Source: Cyanobacteria bacterium K_DeepCast_35m_m2_023
GTDB lineage: Bacteria; Cyanobacteriota; Cyanobacteriia; PCC-6307; Cyanobiaceae
Direction of reading: 5' to 3'
NCBI GenBank assembly: GCA_016882345.1
Contig: VGQR01000014.1
Span: 1-15,176 of the forward strand
DNA length: 15,176 nucleotides
Shown: positions 1-7,733 of the stretch, piece by piece
How positions within the stretch are numbered: the stretch's first letter is position 1
Layout: each line of letters starts with the position of its first letter
Translations under genes and position numbers: made by a program
Notes under the pieces: model-generated
Seen by the model: the letters and a program-made list of their open reading frames with translations, nothing else
Databases searched by the model: none
What the model was told of the DNA's origin: nothing

Positions 1-24
1 CAACAGCAGGGCGGACAGCAGCAT
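1..24 (-). CDS. ndhD: Probable NdhD start (partial, runs off window)
   Basis: An ATG at 24-22 overlaps the TGA stop of the upstream ndhF in an ATGA arrangement and opens a frame reading MLLSALLL to the window edge. A hydrophobic N-terminus translationally coupled to a CO2-uptake ndhF is what an NdhD3/NdhD4 membrane subunit would look like, because these operons run ndhF-ndhD-cup in cyanobacteria. Only eight codons are visible, so the identity rests on gene order rather than on sequence similarity. Confidence 0.5.
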
Positions 25-1892
25 CAGGTGGCCCCTCCCCAGATCCACTGCAGGGCTGCCAGCAACAGCACGATGCCGACGATGAGGGTCAGCACGTAGC
101 TCTGGAGCTGACCGCTGACCGTGAGCTTGAGGCCCTCTGCGCTTGACAGTGATAGCCGTCCGACGCCATCAACCAGGCCCTTGATCAGCGTGCGATCGAC
201 CCAGAGCGTCAATCGGGCCAGTCCAGCCACCGGGATCACGATGATGCGTCGGTAAAGCTCGGGTGTGTAGAAGTCATAGGCCAACAGATCCTGAATGATG
301 CGCAGCCATGACGCCTTGGAGCGCGACCAGAACTGGTCCTGAGGCAACAGGAAGCCAACGATGATGCCGGCAAGACCGCTGCCGAGAACCATCAGGGCCA
401 CCATCGGCGAAAAAGCGCCAATGCCGGGGACCGGATCAAGACGCTGCAGGATCCAGGGCAGCAACACCACCACGACGGTCAGGCTGACCATCGGCAGGGC
501 CATCAACCAATTCGACTCGGGGGTGCGCCGGGTCTTGGGCATCACTGGGCCCAGGAAGACGGCTCGAATCACACGGGTCACATTGGCAGTGGCGAGCAGA
601 TTGGTCAGCAAGAACAGTGCCGCCAGGCCGGGAGCGTCGGGGAGCAGGGTGTTCAGAACCAACCCGAAGCACCAAAAACACCCCAGAGGCAGCACGCCGG
701 TCGCACCGGCGCCACCGACCAGAAACGCCAGCAACGTGGCGGGCATGCGCGTGCCGATGCCCCCCAACTCGGTGAGGTCCTGGCAGTTGGTGCAGGCGAT
801 GACGCTACCCACACCCATGAATTGCAACGCGCGCGACAGGCCGTGGGCAAACAAGAACAGCAAGGCAATCCCCGGCAGCTGCAGGGCAATCGCAACAAAG
901 ATGAGCCCCAGGGTCGAGGTGGTGGCGTAACTGAACGCCCGCTTCAGATCCACCTGCGCCAACGCGACCAAGGCTCCACCCAGGGCGCTGATGGCACCCA
1001 CCACCAGCAGGACCTGGGTTGCCAGCGGCGAGAGGGGAGCCACCACTGGCATCAGCTTGAGCAGCACGATCGCCCCGCAGGTCACCACAACCGAATTGCG
1101 CAGAATCGAGGCTGGGTTGGGACCCTCCATCGCCTCATCGAGCCAGAGATGCATGGGGAACTGTGCGCATTTGCCCATCGGCCCCGCAATGAGCCCGAGC
1201 CCCAGCAGGGTGCCCGCCAGGGCGGACATGGTGCCGTTGGCCCTCGCATCAGCGGCCCAGGCATAGAGGTCGTTGAACTCGAGCGATCCAGACCATGCGG
1301 CGAGGGCCACCACACCCATGAGCAACAGCACATCGCCAACCCGCTTGGTCAGAAAGGCGTCGCGGGCGGCGGTGACCACCAAGGGTTGGGCGTACCAAAA
1401 TCCCACCAGCAGATAGGTGGAGAGGGTGAGCATTTCCAGCAGGAAATAGCTCATGAACAGGTTGCTGCTGAGAACAACACCGCTCATGGCCCCCTCAAAA
1501 AAGCCAACCAGGGCATAAAAGCGGGCCAGGGACCACTCTTTGTCAAGGTAGCCCAAGGCGAACACCTGACAGATCAGGCTCATGGTCGTGACCAGCTCCA
1601 GCGCCGCCAGGTTGGTCAAGGACAGATCAAAACCGATGCGCAGGTTGAGATCGGCGGCCTGGAACCAGGAAAAATCGAGATGCTGAGGACCGATCAACAG
1701 CACGTCGCGAATCACCAAGCTGCCATGCAACACGGCCAGCAAGGTGACCAGCAGATTGAGATAGGCGGCGGGGCGCGGACCGTTGCGTTTGATCCAGCCG
1801 GTCGCCCAAGGCAGTGACAGCACCATGCCACTGAAGCCGTACACCGGGATCAACCAGGTGAGTTGCAGCGGTAGCGGCAGGGTGTCGCTCAA
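24..1892 (-). CDS. ndhF: NdhF subunit of a CO2-uptake NDH-1 complex (NdhF3/NdhF4 type)
   Basis: This 622-residue multi-pass membrane protein belongs to the NuoL/NdhF antiporter-like family of thylakoid NDH-1. It is shorter than respiratory NdhF1 and matches the CO2-hydrating paralogues. Visible landmarks are GPRPAAYLNLL (38-48), a TM5 glutamate in LLEMLT (E153), FLTKRVGD (180-187), GPMGKCAQFPMHLWLDEAMEGP with K241, and SILRNSVVV (262-270). The last has Arg265 near where proton-pumping homologues carry a histidine (ALIHAATMV), a difference I associate with the CO2-uptake group. The start codon is TTG at 1892. A stop lies four codons upstream and no ATG or GTG precedes the conserved WLIPVYGF segment, so TTG is the only sensible start. 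No clear Shine-Dalgarno is seen. It follows the bacterioferritin-like gene by 55 bp and overlaps a probable ndhD. I could not separate NdhF3 from NdhF4. Because the plus-strand copy holds the position usual for ndhF4, this one may be ndhF3. Confidence 0.9.
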   Translation of the reverse strand: MSDTLPLPLQLTWLIPVYGFSGMVLSLPWATGWIKRNGPRPAAYLNLLVTLLAVLHGSLVIRDVLLIGPQHLDFSWFQAADLNLRIGFDLSLTNLAALELVTTMSLICQVFALGYLDKEWSLARFYALVGFFEGAMSGVVLSSNLFMSYFLLEMLTLSTYLLVGFWYAQPLVVTAARDAFLTKRVGDVLLLMGVVALAAWSGSLEFNDLYAWAADARANGTMSALAGTLLGLGLIAGPMGKCAQFPMHLWLDEAMEGPNPASILRNSVVVTCGAIVLLKLMPVVAPLSPLATQVLLVVGAISALGGALVALAQVDLKRAFSYATTSTLGLIFVAIALQLPGIALLFLFAHGLSRALQFMGVGSVIACTNCQDLTELGGIGTRMPATLLAFLVGGAGATGVLPLGCFWCFGLVLNTLLPDAPGLAALFLLTNLLATANVTRVIRAVFLGPVMPKTRRTPESNWLMALPMVSLTVVVVLLPWILQRLDPVPGIGAFSPMVALMVLGSGLAGIIVGFLLPQDQFWSRSKASWLRIIQDLLAYDFYTPELYRRIIVIPVAGLARLTLWVDRTLIKGLVDGVGRLSLSSAEGLKLTVSGQLQSYVLTLIVGIVLLLAALQWIWGGAT

Positions 1893-1947
1893 ATCAACGG
1901 CTCAGGGCGTGATCAGGTGGGCGCCAGCGCTGGGACAGCGTCAAGCA

Positions 1948-2433
1948 TTAAAAGGTGGCGCGCTCATGATGCCAGCGATTGCCGGCAACTGCGAAATCCA
2001 AGTGCTGCAGCCAGGCCTCGATGTCGCGGGCGTGGTGCTGCTCATCATCGACCAGACCCGTGAAGAAATCTCGGTGCACCCCATCGCCAATGAGAACGCA
2101 AAAGCGCACCGCATCTCCGTACAACGCAATCAAGTCAGCCTCGAGTTGAGCATCGAGACGGAGCAAACCAGCCAGATCGTGGGCATGGCCGGCCGGGCGG
2201 AGCTGGGATGCCGCCGGGGCGACTCCCAGAGCCAGCATGCGTTGCACGATCGCTTCGGCATGGCGCATCTCTTCAACCGTTTCCTGGCGGAATCGGGCTG
2301 CAGAGTCGTGATCGTCCCAGAGTTCAACCAGGGAAGCCTGGGTCATGTACTGCTGAACAGCAGTGAGCTCAAGGCTCAGGGCGCGACCGAGATAACCCAT
2401 GACGCGCGGATGAACGGCGTCCATGGCGATCAT
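1948..2433 (-). CDS. Bacterioferritin-like di-iron protein
   Basis: This 161-residue four-helix ferritin-like protein has a complete bacterioferritin-type ferroxidase ligand set: E22, E55 and H58 (EEMRH), E98, then E131 and H134 (DEQHH). Met56 directly follows E55, the position of the haem-ligand methionine in classical bacterioferritin, so haem binding at a dimer interface is possible. The expected role is oxidation and storage of ferrous iron. Its ATG overlaps the csoS1E stop (ATGA), so the two are probably translationally coupled. Bacterioferritin-like genes also occur next to cso operons of chemoautotrophs such as Halothiobacillus, which makes this linkage credible. Whether the product works with the carboxysome is not known from sequence. 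An alternative in-frame ATG lies three codons downstream. Confidence 0.87.
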   Translation of the reverse strand: MIAMDAVHPRVMGYLGRALSLELTAVQQYMTQASLVELWDDHDSAARFRQETVEEMRHAEAIVQRMLALGVAPAASQLRPAGHAHDLAGLLRLDAQLEADLIALYGDAVRFCVLIGDGVHRDFFTGLVDDEQHHARDIEAWLQHLDFAVAGNRWHHERATF

Positions 2434-3023
2434 GCGCGGCGATTGCCCGAAGCGCCAAGAACGGGCTCGACTTCACCATGGGGGCGGGCAATGATGTGCG
2501 CTGCCACCAAACCGTCACCAACGCGCTCGCAAGCGTCGGCACCAGCGCGCACGGCGGCGTTGACCGCGCCCGTTTCGCCGCGAACCAACACGGTGACGTA
2601 ACCACCACCCACGAATTCGCGGGCAATCATGGTGACTTCGGCTGCCTTGGTCATGGCATCGGCCGCTTCGATCGCAGGCACCAGACCGCGGGTTTCAATC
2701 ATGCCGAGGGCAATGCCCTGAACGGTGGAAGCCATGGGAGTGGGGGTTGCGGAAGTTGAACGGGGGGGAGTGGTGCCACCGGATCCGCCAGCACTGGAGC
2801 TGGCGTTGCGGCTGCTGCTGGCTTTGGTGGTCACGGTGCGCCGCGATGCGGCAGACCGTGACGCGCTACGGCTGCCACTGGTGGCAGCGGGCTCGGTGCT
2901 GGCTGCAGCAGGCAGCACCTCTGGTGTGACCACCTGCGGATCAGTTGGGGCCGGCTGACCCCCATCGGGCTTGGCAGCCGCCGCAGGGGCCGAAGCAGGC
3001 GTGGGTTTGGCAGGGGTGGCCAT
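2430..3023 (-). CDS. csoS1E: CsoS1E-like BMC shell protein with a long disordered N-terminus
   Basis: The 197-residue product has a Pro/Ala/Ser/Thr-rich N-terminal extension (about 1-96, with an Arg/Ser-rich stretch near 50-75) followed by a single BMC domain (about 100-190). From GIALGM to EVEP the BMC domain matches CsoS1 of this window at 81 of 85 positions. The changes are RL to TM in AAEVxxIAREF, M to L in YVTVxVRG, and R to G in ARPHxEVEP. It should form hexagonal shell tiles, with the extension giving extra contacts or acting as an anchor. It lies 66 bp after csoS4B and overlaps the bacterioferritin-like gene by 4 bp. An internal ATG at 2735 could start a plain 101-residue CsoS1-like form. 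Neither start has a convincing Shine-Dalgarno. The long form is preferred because the extension stays open and CsoS1E proteins are known for N-terminal extensions. Confidence 0.8.
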   Translation of the reverse strand: MATPAKPTPASAPAAAAKPDGGQPAPTDPQVVTPEVLPAAASTEPAATSGSRSASRSAASRRTVTTKASSSRNASSSAGGSGGTTPPRSTSATPTPMASTVQGIALGMIETRGLVPAIEAADAMTKAAEVTMIAREFVGGGYVTVLVRGETGAVNAAVRAGADACERVGDGLVAAHIIARPHGEVEPVLGASGNRRA

Positions 3024-3089
3024 GGCGTGGGTCAGTCAGTGGGCGGGGTGATGGGGCGCTGGCGTCAGCGACAAGGTGCAACGGTGGCT

Positions 3090-3341
3090 TTACCCATCGG
3101 GTTCCCAGAAATCGATGATCCCGCCAATGGTCAGATCGGTGTAGGTGTCAGGGTCACCGCAGGCAAACCGAGCCGCCGAGCCGCTGGCCGTAAACACCCA
3201 GTTGCCCGGGGAAGCCCCGACCGGGTCGACAGCGACATTCAACTTGCCTTTCGTTGTCCGCAGCACGCGCAAGTTCCAGTGCTTGAGACCGGCCACCCGT
3301 TGAGTACAGACCAGCGAGCCGGTGACCTGCATGATTTCCAT
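3090..3341 (-). CDS. csoS4B: Carboxysome vertex pentamer CsoS4B
   Basis: This 83-residue protein of the CcmL/EutN (BMC-P) family opens with MEIMQVTGSLVCTQR, a typical first beta strand. It carries VDPVGASPGNWVF and ends TIGGIIDFWEPDG. Pentamers of CsoS4 proteins cap the twelve vertices of the alpha-carboxysome. Its ATG overlaps the TAA of csoS4A in TAATG, so translation is probably coupled. It is the second of two paralogues and is distinguished from CsoS4A by position and by the C-terminal FWEPDG. A 66-bp spacer to csoS1E follows, in which I see no clear terminator. Confidence 0.93.
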   Translation of the reverse strand: MEIMQVTGSLVCTQRVAGLKHWNLRVLRTTKGKLNVAVDPVGASPGNWVFTASGSAARFACGDPDTYTDLTIGGIIDFWEPDG

Positions 3342-3610
3342 TACTTGGCTCCCCCCTGCTTGGCCGCGTCCGGGTCCCAGTGATCAATGATGCCAACGAT
3401 GGTCAAATCGCTGGGATAGGACTTGCTCCCTGCCGCTTCACGGGCAGCTGAACTGCCCACACAGATCACCCAATCACCAGGGATGCAGCCCACGGCATCG
3501 ACTGCCACCTTTTGGGTGCTGCCATCGAGCACAACAAGCAGATGCTTGTGCTCGAAATCGGGAATGCGGTTGGTGGAGACCAGGGGTTTGACGACCTTGC
3601 AGATCAACAT
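3341..3610 (-). CDS. csoS4A: Carboxysome vertex pentamer CsoS4A
   Basis: This 89-residue BMC-P (CcmL/EutN-like) protein carries the MLICKVVKPLVSTNRIP opening strand, the VDAVGCIPGDWVICVGSSAAREA core and TIVGIIDHWD near the C-terminus. It forms pentamers at carboxysome vertices that seal the shell against CO2 leakage. It starts one base after the csoSCA stop and ends overlapping csoS4B, giving a compact csoSCA-csoS4A-csoS4B block made in coupled fashion. Length and motifs are ordinary for the family. Confidence 0.94.
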   Translation of the reverse strand: MLICKVVKPLVSTNRIPDFEHKHLLVVLDGSTQKVAVDAVGCIPGDWVICVGSSAAREAAGSKSYPSDLTIVGIIDHWDPDAAKQGGAK

Positions 3611-3611
3611 C

Positions 3612-5219
3612 TCAGTGGCCTCCCACAGTCGCGAAGCTGATGGTGGAACCTACCGCTTCAGCGGGTGCGTGCCGTTCCTGATCGCGCACTGTCAACAGGG
3701 CATGAAGCAGACCTTGGCCCACCAGGTCGGCATAGCGCTGCTCGATGGCGTGCTGTACTCGCTGGGCGCGCACAATGGCGCGCTCACGGGCGCCGGGCAC
3801 CTGGCCGTTGTAATCGAATCGCACAACGACGGGAACCGGCAAGCCACGGGACACATTGAGACCCTTGAAGATCTTGACACCCACGTCGAGATCGGGAGCA
3901 CCCTCCTCGACCGTGTCCATGTAGGCGAAATAGGTGAGGTTGCGCAGATGGATTTCCTTGAAGCCGATACCGACACCGATAAAGCGCTCGGAATGACCTG
4001 CATCGGCGTAGGCGCCGGCATGGAACTGGCGCACATAATCGATCTGGGAGAAGTTGTTCTCCAGCAGCCGGGCGATCAGCCGCACCATGCCGGGATCGGG
4101 GGCAGAGGCGGCGGCGTCGCGCACGAGTTGTTCGAGAAGAACTCGGGCTTGGTCGGCGGCCAGGCTGGCGGTGGCCGCATAGGCCTCAGGCGCGTCAAGC
4201 CAACGTTCCAGATTGGTGCTGCCATCCATGCCGGGAACATGGACCCGGATGGCATCGGTGTCGGTGTCGATGCCCATCAACAGCAGATCGACCGAAGCGC
4301 CACAGCAAAAGCTGTTTTCGACAGCCTGCTGGAAATCATTGAGGCGCCCCAATCCACTGCTCGCGGCGAGGGCGTCGTTGCTGCCATGGGCGGCGCAGCC
4401 CTCGTGGCTTGGATCCTTGGAACTGAAGTGGTAGAGAACGACCTTGAGGTAGCGGGTGTCGTCGTGGGCCGGATTCGGCAGGCACTCGCGGTAGCGACGG
4501 TGTTCGGTTTTAACCCAGCGGTTCACCGTGTTTTCAACATCGAACAGGGCACCGGCATGGGAGCGCCGCCGAACCGACGCGAACGGCAGACGCAGCGCAT
4601 AGGCAATGGCATGGGCTAAGCGACCATCAGCACAGGGGGTGACGTCGAGGAGATGGAAGCCGCAGGACAGCAGAAAGGCATTAAAGGTCTCAGCGGCAGG
4701 ACTCCCTGGCTTGGCCTGCAGTGGATCCTGATCAAAAAATGCTGAGCTGGTCAGTCCGTAGGTCTCGAACACGCACCAGGCGAACAGGGTGCGCATGTCG
4801 AGTTGGGTGACCCATGCCGTTTCCAGAATCGGCCGGGGCAGCTCGAAGCCCAGTTCGCCCTTCGCCAGTTGTTGCGCCTTGGCGATGAAGTCATCGTCGT
4901 GCTGTAGCGCAGCAATGTGCTTCAGCACAGGCACGATGCGGTCAAAGGCGTCTTTGACCTGGCTGTCATAGACCTGAAGGGCTGCGTTGGCGACAGGGTC
5001 GCTCAGCGGATGCAACGAGCCATCCGGCCGGGGTCGCGCAGGTCGCATCGGACGGGCGGGGCGCAGGCGGCGTGAGTTCAACGCAGCAGGAGCCTGCAGG
5101 GTCGCAGGTTGTGGTGCAGCAGGCACATCAAGGCTCTGCTGGTTCAGCAGTGCCAGGCTGCGACGGGTGGGAGCCGTCGGCGCCTGGGGCTTGCTGAATC
5201 TGGGATCGGAAGGCCGCAT
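3612..5219 (-). CDS. csoSCA: Carboxysomal carbonic anhydrase CsoSCA (CsoS3)
   Basis: This 535-residue shell-associated carbonic anhydrase is of the divergent beta (originally epsilon) class. It dehydrates bicarbonate inside the carboxysome to supply CO2 to RuBisCO. Probable zinc ligands are C196, H264 and C275, whose spacing nearly equals that of the Halothiobacillus enzyme (C173, H242, C253). D198 and R200 in CADGR form the catalytic dyad. The N-terminal 70 residues are Pro/Ala/Arg-rich and probably disordered; the N-terminus of the Halothiobacillus enzyme binds RuBisCO, so the same is likely here. An N-terminal helical domain, the active domain and a C-terminal pseudo-repeat lacking the zinc site are expected. 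The gene starts 7 bp after the csoS2 stop, with GAGG about 6 nt before the ATG, and leads directly into csoS4A. Confidence 0.95.
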   Translation of the reverse strand: MRPSDPRFSKPQAPTAPTRRSLALLNQQSLDVPAAPQPATLQAPAALNSRRLRPARPMRPARPRPDGSLHPLSDPVANAALQVYDSQVKDAFDRIVPVLKHIAALQHDDDFIAKAQQLAKGELGFELPRPILETAWVTQLDMRTLFAWCVFETYGLTSSAFFDQDPLQAKPGSPAAETFNAFLLSCGFHLLDVTPCADGRLAHAIAYALRLPFASVRRRSHAGALFDVENTVNRWVKTEHRRYRECLPNPAHDDTRYLKVVLYHFSSKDPSHEGCAAHGSNDALAASSGLGRLNDFQQAVENSFCCGASVDLLLMGIDTDTDAIRVHVPGMDGSTNLERWLDAPEAYAATASLAADQARVLLEQLVRDAAASAPDPGMVRLIARLLENNFSQIDYVRQFHAGAYADAGHSERFIGVGIGFKEIHLRNLTYFAYMDTVEEGAPDLDVGVKIFKGLNVSRGLPVPVVVRFDYNGQVPGARERAIVRAQRVQHAIEQRYADLVGQGLLHALLTVRDQERHAPAEAVGSTISFATVGGH

Positions 5220-5226
5220 CAGGGCC

Positions 5227-7608
5227 TCAGCCGCGGGCTCCGCCCGAGACGGTGATCAGGGAACCAGCGGTGGTGTTGCCACTGGAGCCAGTGACGCGAC
5301 TCACCGGTTCGGGGACTTCATCGTTGCGCTTGGCCTGGACCATGGCCATGGCCGGCCTGGGTGCGCCGGTGCGGGTGGGGTTGCGGCGACGGGCCGAGGC
5401 ACCTTCGGTACCGGTGACTCGTGCGTTGCGGTCCCAGTCATCACCCGTGATGCGCAACCCGGCAGAGATGCCTTCGCCGGTGACCCGTGACAGGGGGCGC
5501 TGGGAACCTTCGGCTTCAGCCGTCGCTTCGACCGGACCACGAGCCAGTTGGGCACCACGGCGGTCAAAGCGGAACTGTTCGGTGCCGGTGACTTTGTCAC
5601 CGGCCATGTCAAAAGGGCCGGTAATCCGGTTGCCTTGCTCGTAACTCGTCCCGGTGACACCGCCGCGCTGGCGATCCGTATGGGCGGCACGGGCGGGCGA
5701 TTGCACGCTGAATCGCTGCCAGGGAGCCTGCTCCAGGGGTTGGGGGAAGTCGGCATCGGTGCTGGATGCAGCACCACAGACCGCAGCTTGCTGATCGGCA
5801 CCGATGTAAGGGGTTCCGGTGACGTCTTCACAAGCGCCCCGCTCGGCCCCGGTCAGAGAACCACCGATGCCCGGCTGGATGCCGCTCATCCGGTTCGAAC
5901 CACGCACAGGGGTGCGCTCACGAATCGCGCGCACGGCCGGTGTCGCGCAATAGTCGCTGGCCTGCTCAAGTCCGGCATAGGGGGTGCCGGTGACCACCTT
6001 GCAGGTACCGGGTTCGTCGCCGGTGACCTTGTTCGAGCGTCCGGTGCGAGTGCCGCTGACAACCTGGGCACGATTGGTGACGCTGAACCCAACTTTGGGG
6101 GGTTCGGGCGCAGGCTTGGCAGCGCAGAACTCGCCGTACTGCTGGGCACCGATGTACTCGTCGCCGGTGATGTTGCGGCAGCTGCCGGGCTCATCGCCGG
6201 TCACACGCTCGCTGCGGCCGACGGCGGTGCCGGTGACGCCGGTGCCGCGCAGGGTCTGCTGATTGGCCACTTTGGTCGGCGCGCGACCGGGAACCACAGG
6301 TTCGGCGCCAAGGTATTGATCGCCGGTCAACTGCAGGCCTGAACCAGGCTCATCGCCAGTGACCTTGCTGCTACGGCCGACCATCACACCGGACACGGGC
6401 TGCCCGCCGATGGTCTGACTACGGCCCACCTTGCGGGGGCTGGGGTTGGCGCCACCGCAATAGGCGGACGATTGATTGGCCGAGACGTATTCGGTGCCCG
6501 TGACGTTCTTGCAGGTGCCGGGCTCATCGCCGGTCACCTTCTCGGAACGACCCACTTCGTTGCCAGTCACCCGATTGCCATGGGTGGTGGCAGTGACGCG
6601 CACCTTGGCGGGTTGGGACGTGGCAGGACCAGTCCCGCAGAAGGTTTGGAAGACCTCGGCACCGAGGTACTCAGTGCCAGTAATCGGGCGGCAGGTGGCC
6701 GCCTCATTGCCCGTGGTTTTGGGGGAGCGGTTGGCCTGGGTGCCGGTCACAACCTGACCGGCGGTCGTTTCGCTGACGCCAACCTTCCAGTGGGCATCGG
6801 CAGCGGCGGCTTGCTTGGCACCGTGACGATTGGGGCCTGAGGGCCGGGTGCCGCCACCTCGGCTGGCACCGGCAGACCCACTCTTGCTTTTGAGCTCGCG
6901 GACCTTTTGAGCCAGGTCGCGACCGCTCAGATCGGGATTGATTTGACGGGCCATGGCCGCAGGACCGCTCTTGCTGGCCGTGCTGGCCGACTTGCCACGC
7001 TTGGCCAGGGCTTCGCGGCGGGCGAGCACCAGGGCCCTGCTGGGGTTGTGCTGGGCATTGACCTTGCGCTGCACGCCGCGGCGATCGCTGCCGCCGCCAT
7101 TGCTCGAGAGGCTCAGGCGGGTGGTCGTGCGGGTGCTGTCCTGACAGGAACAGGGCTTGCTGGCAGGGGGATTGGCCGGTGCCGCAGGAGCCGGTGCTGC
7201 AGCAGGGGCGGTGGTTGCGGTGGGGCGAACGACACCCAGATCGGTGCGGGTGCGGTCTTTGGCGGTATTGGCGCGTTTACCTGAGCGGCTCAAGGCCTCG
7301 CGGCGTGCAAGCACCAGTTCACGGCTGGGATTGCTGATCCGTGCGCCACCACTGCGGCGCGGTGTTGAGGCCGGAGCACTCAGGCTGCGGCTGGGACGGG
7401 GCGCAACAGCGGCCGGTGCGGCAGCAGCGACAACCACCGCTGGGGTGGAGGGTGCGGCAGCCGGCGTTGCCGTGCGACTGGGACGGGCATCGGCGGCCGA
7501 ACGAACCCGGCTCGGAGCCGATGTGTACCGGCCAGCGGATTTCTTACCGCCGCTCGTGAGCGCCTTGCGACGCTCGAGAGCTGCTTCCCGCCTAGATGTG
7601 CTGGCCAT
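5227..7608 (-). CDS. csoS2: Carboxysome assembly scaffold CsoS2
   Basis: This 793-residue intrinsically disordered scaffold joins RuBisCO to the shell. The N-region has basic RuBisCO-binding repeats at about 6-24, 95-113 and 190-208 (SRELVLARREALSRSGK type) plus a weaker one near 228-245, separated by Ala/Pro linkers. The middle region holds six M repeats (274-611) built on VTG, Y and C motifs. The C-region (612-793) has more VTG/ITG motifs and ends in the conserved SRVTGSSGN...SLITVSGGARG tail. The ATG at 7608 is chosen because MASTSRREAALERRKAL matches family N-termini; the frame is open to 7665, but the extra 19 residues look non-coding. The third M repeat lacks both cysteines. I saw no convincing slippery heptamer for the -1 frameshift used by Halothiobacillus CsoS2, so a single full-length form is likely. 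Confidence 0.95.
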   Translation of the reverse strand: MASTSRREAALERRKALTSGGKKSAGRYTSAPSRVRSAADARPSRTATPAAAPSTPAVVVAAAAPAAVAPRPSRSLSAPASTPRRSGGARISNPSRELVLARREALSRSGKRANTAKDRTRTDLGVVRPTATTAPAAAPAPAAPANPPASKPCSCQDSTRTTTRLSLSSNGGGSDRRGVQRKVNAQHNPSRALVLARREALAKRGKSASTASKSGPAAMARQINPDLSGRDLAQKVRELKSKSGSAGASRGGGTRPSGPNRHGAKQAAAADAHWKVGVSETTAGQVVTGTQANRSPKTTGNEAATCRPITGTEYLGAEVFQTFCGTGPATSQPAKVRVTATTHGNRVTGNEVGRSEKVTGDEPGTCKNVTGTEYVSANQSSAYCGGANPSPRKVGRSQTIGGQPVSGVMVGRSSKVTGDEPGSGLQLTGDQYLGAEPVVPGRAPTKVANQQTLRGTGVTGTAVGRSERVTGDEPGSCRNITGDEYIGAQQYGEFCAAKPAPEPPKVGFSVTNRAQVVSGTRTGRSNKVTGDEPGTCKVVTGTPYAGLEQASDYCATPAVRAIRERTPVRGSNRMSGIQPGIGGSLTGAERGACEDVTGTPYIGADQQAAVCGAASSTDADFPQPLEQAPWQRFSVQSPARAAHTDRQRGGVTGTSYEQGNRITGPFDMAGDKVTGTEQFRFDRRGAQLARGPVEATAEAEGSQRPLSRVTGEGISAGLRITGDDWDRNARVTGTEGASARRRNPTRTGAPRPAMAMVQAKRNDEVPEPVSRVTGSSGNTTAGSLITVSGGARG
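5776..6789 (-). repeat. Six tandem CsoS2 M repeats (about 53-63 codons each)
   Basis: The CsoS2 middle region is six diverged tandem units starting near residues 274, 335, 393, 446, 505 and 568. Each follows the pattern KVG..T..G..V(T/S)G..VGRS.KVTGDEPG(T/S)C..(V/I)TG.(E/P)Y(I/L)GA...(Y/F)C. Unit 3 has Gly424 where its neighbours have the first Cys and lacks the second Cys. Unit 6 is shorter at its start and less conserved. In known CsoS2 these VTG and Y motifs contact shell proteins. Confidence 0.88.
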
Positions 7609-7679
7609 GACCGCCCGTCGAATGGAAGTGCAAAAGAGGTGCAGCACCAGGCCTGTGGCCCGCACTGCGGCGGAAAGGA

Positions 7680-7702
7680 GGTCCCAACGGCTTGTCGGGA
7701 CC
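7680..7702 (-). terminator. Intergenic stem-loop between cbbS and csoS2 (possible attenuator)
   Basis: A perfect 6-bp inverted repeat GGTCCC/GGGACC with an 11-nt loop lies in the 125-bp cbbS-csoS2 spacer. In the transcript it is followed by TCCTTTCC, only a weak pyrimidine tract, so partial rather than full termination is plausible. It may help lower scaffold expression relative to RuBisCO. Confidence 0.4.
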
Positions 7703-7733
7703 CGCTTTCAACGTTGTGAGAAACGCTGACGAA

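Noticed and set aside
822..1817. Plus-strand open frame antisense to ndhF (331 aa, His/Gln/Gly-rich)
   Set aside because: The Gln/His-rich composition is the reverse-strand image of Leu-rich membrane segments, as also seen opposite the second ndhF at 14294-15151.
3024..3089. Search for acRAF (pterin-dehydratase-like RuBisCO factor) or cbbX after csoS4B
   Set aside because: No frame in the window matches either family. The place after csoS4B is taken by csoS1E and the ferritin-like gene.
3423..4619. Plus-strand open frame antisense to csoSCA and csoS4A (398 aa)
   Set aside because: It covers two strongly supported genes on the other strand and its translation matches nothing I recognise.
5776..6789. 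Short regularly spaced repeats resembling a CRISPR or DNA tandem repeat
   Set aside because: The periodicity is explained by CsoS2 M repeats at protein level. Unit lengths vary and there are no identical direct repeats with unique spacers.
7081..7088. HIP1 octamer GCGATCGC
   Set aside because: It is a single copy inside csoS2. This motif is common in many cyanobacterial genomes, so one instance has no specific meaning.
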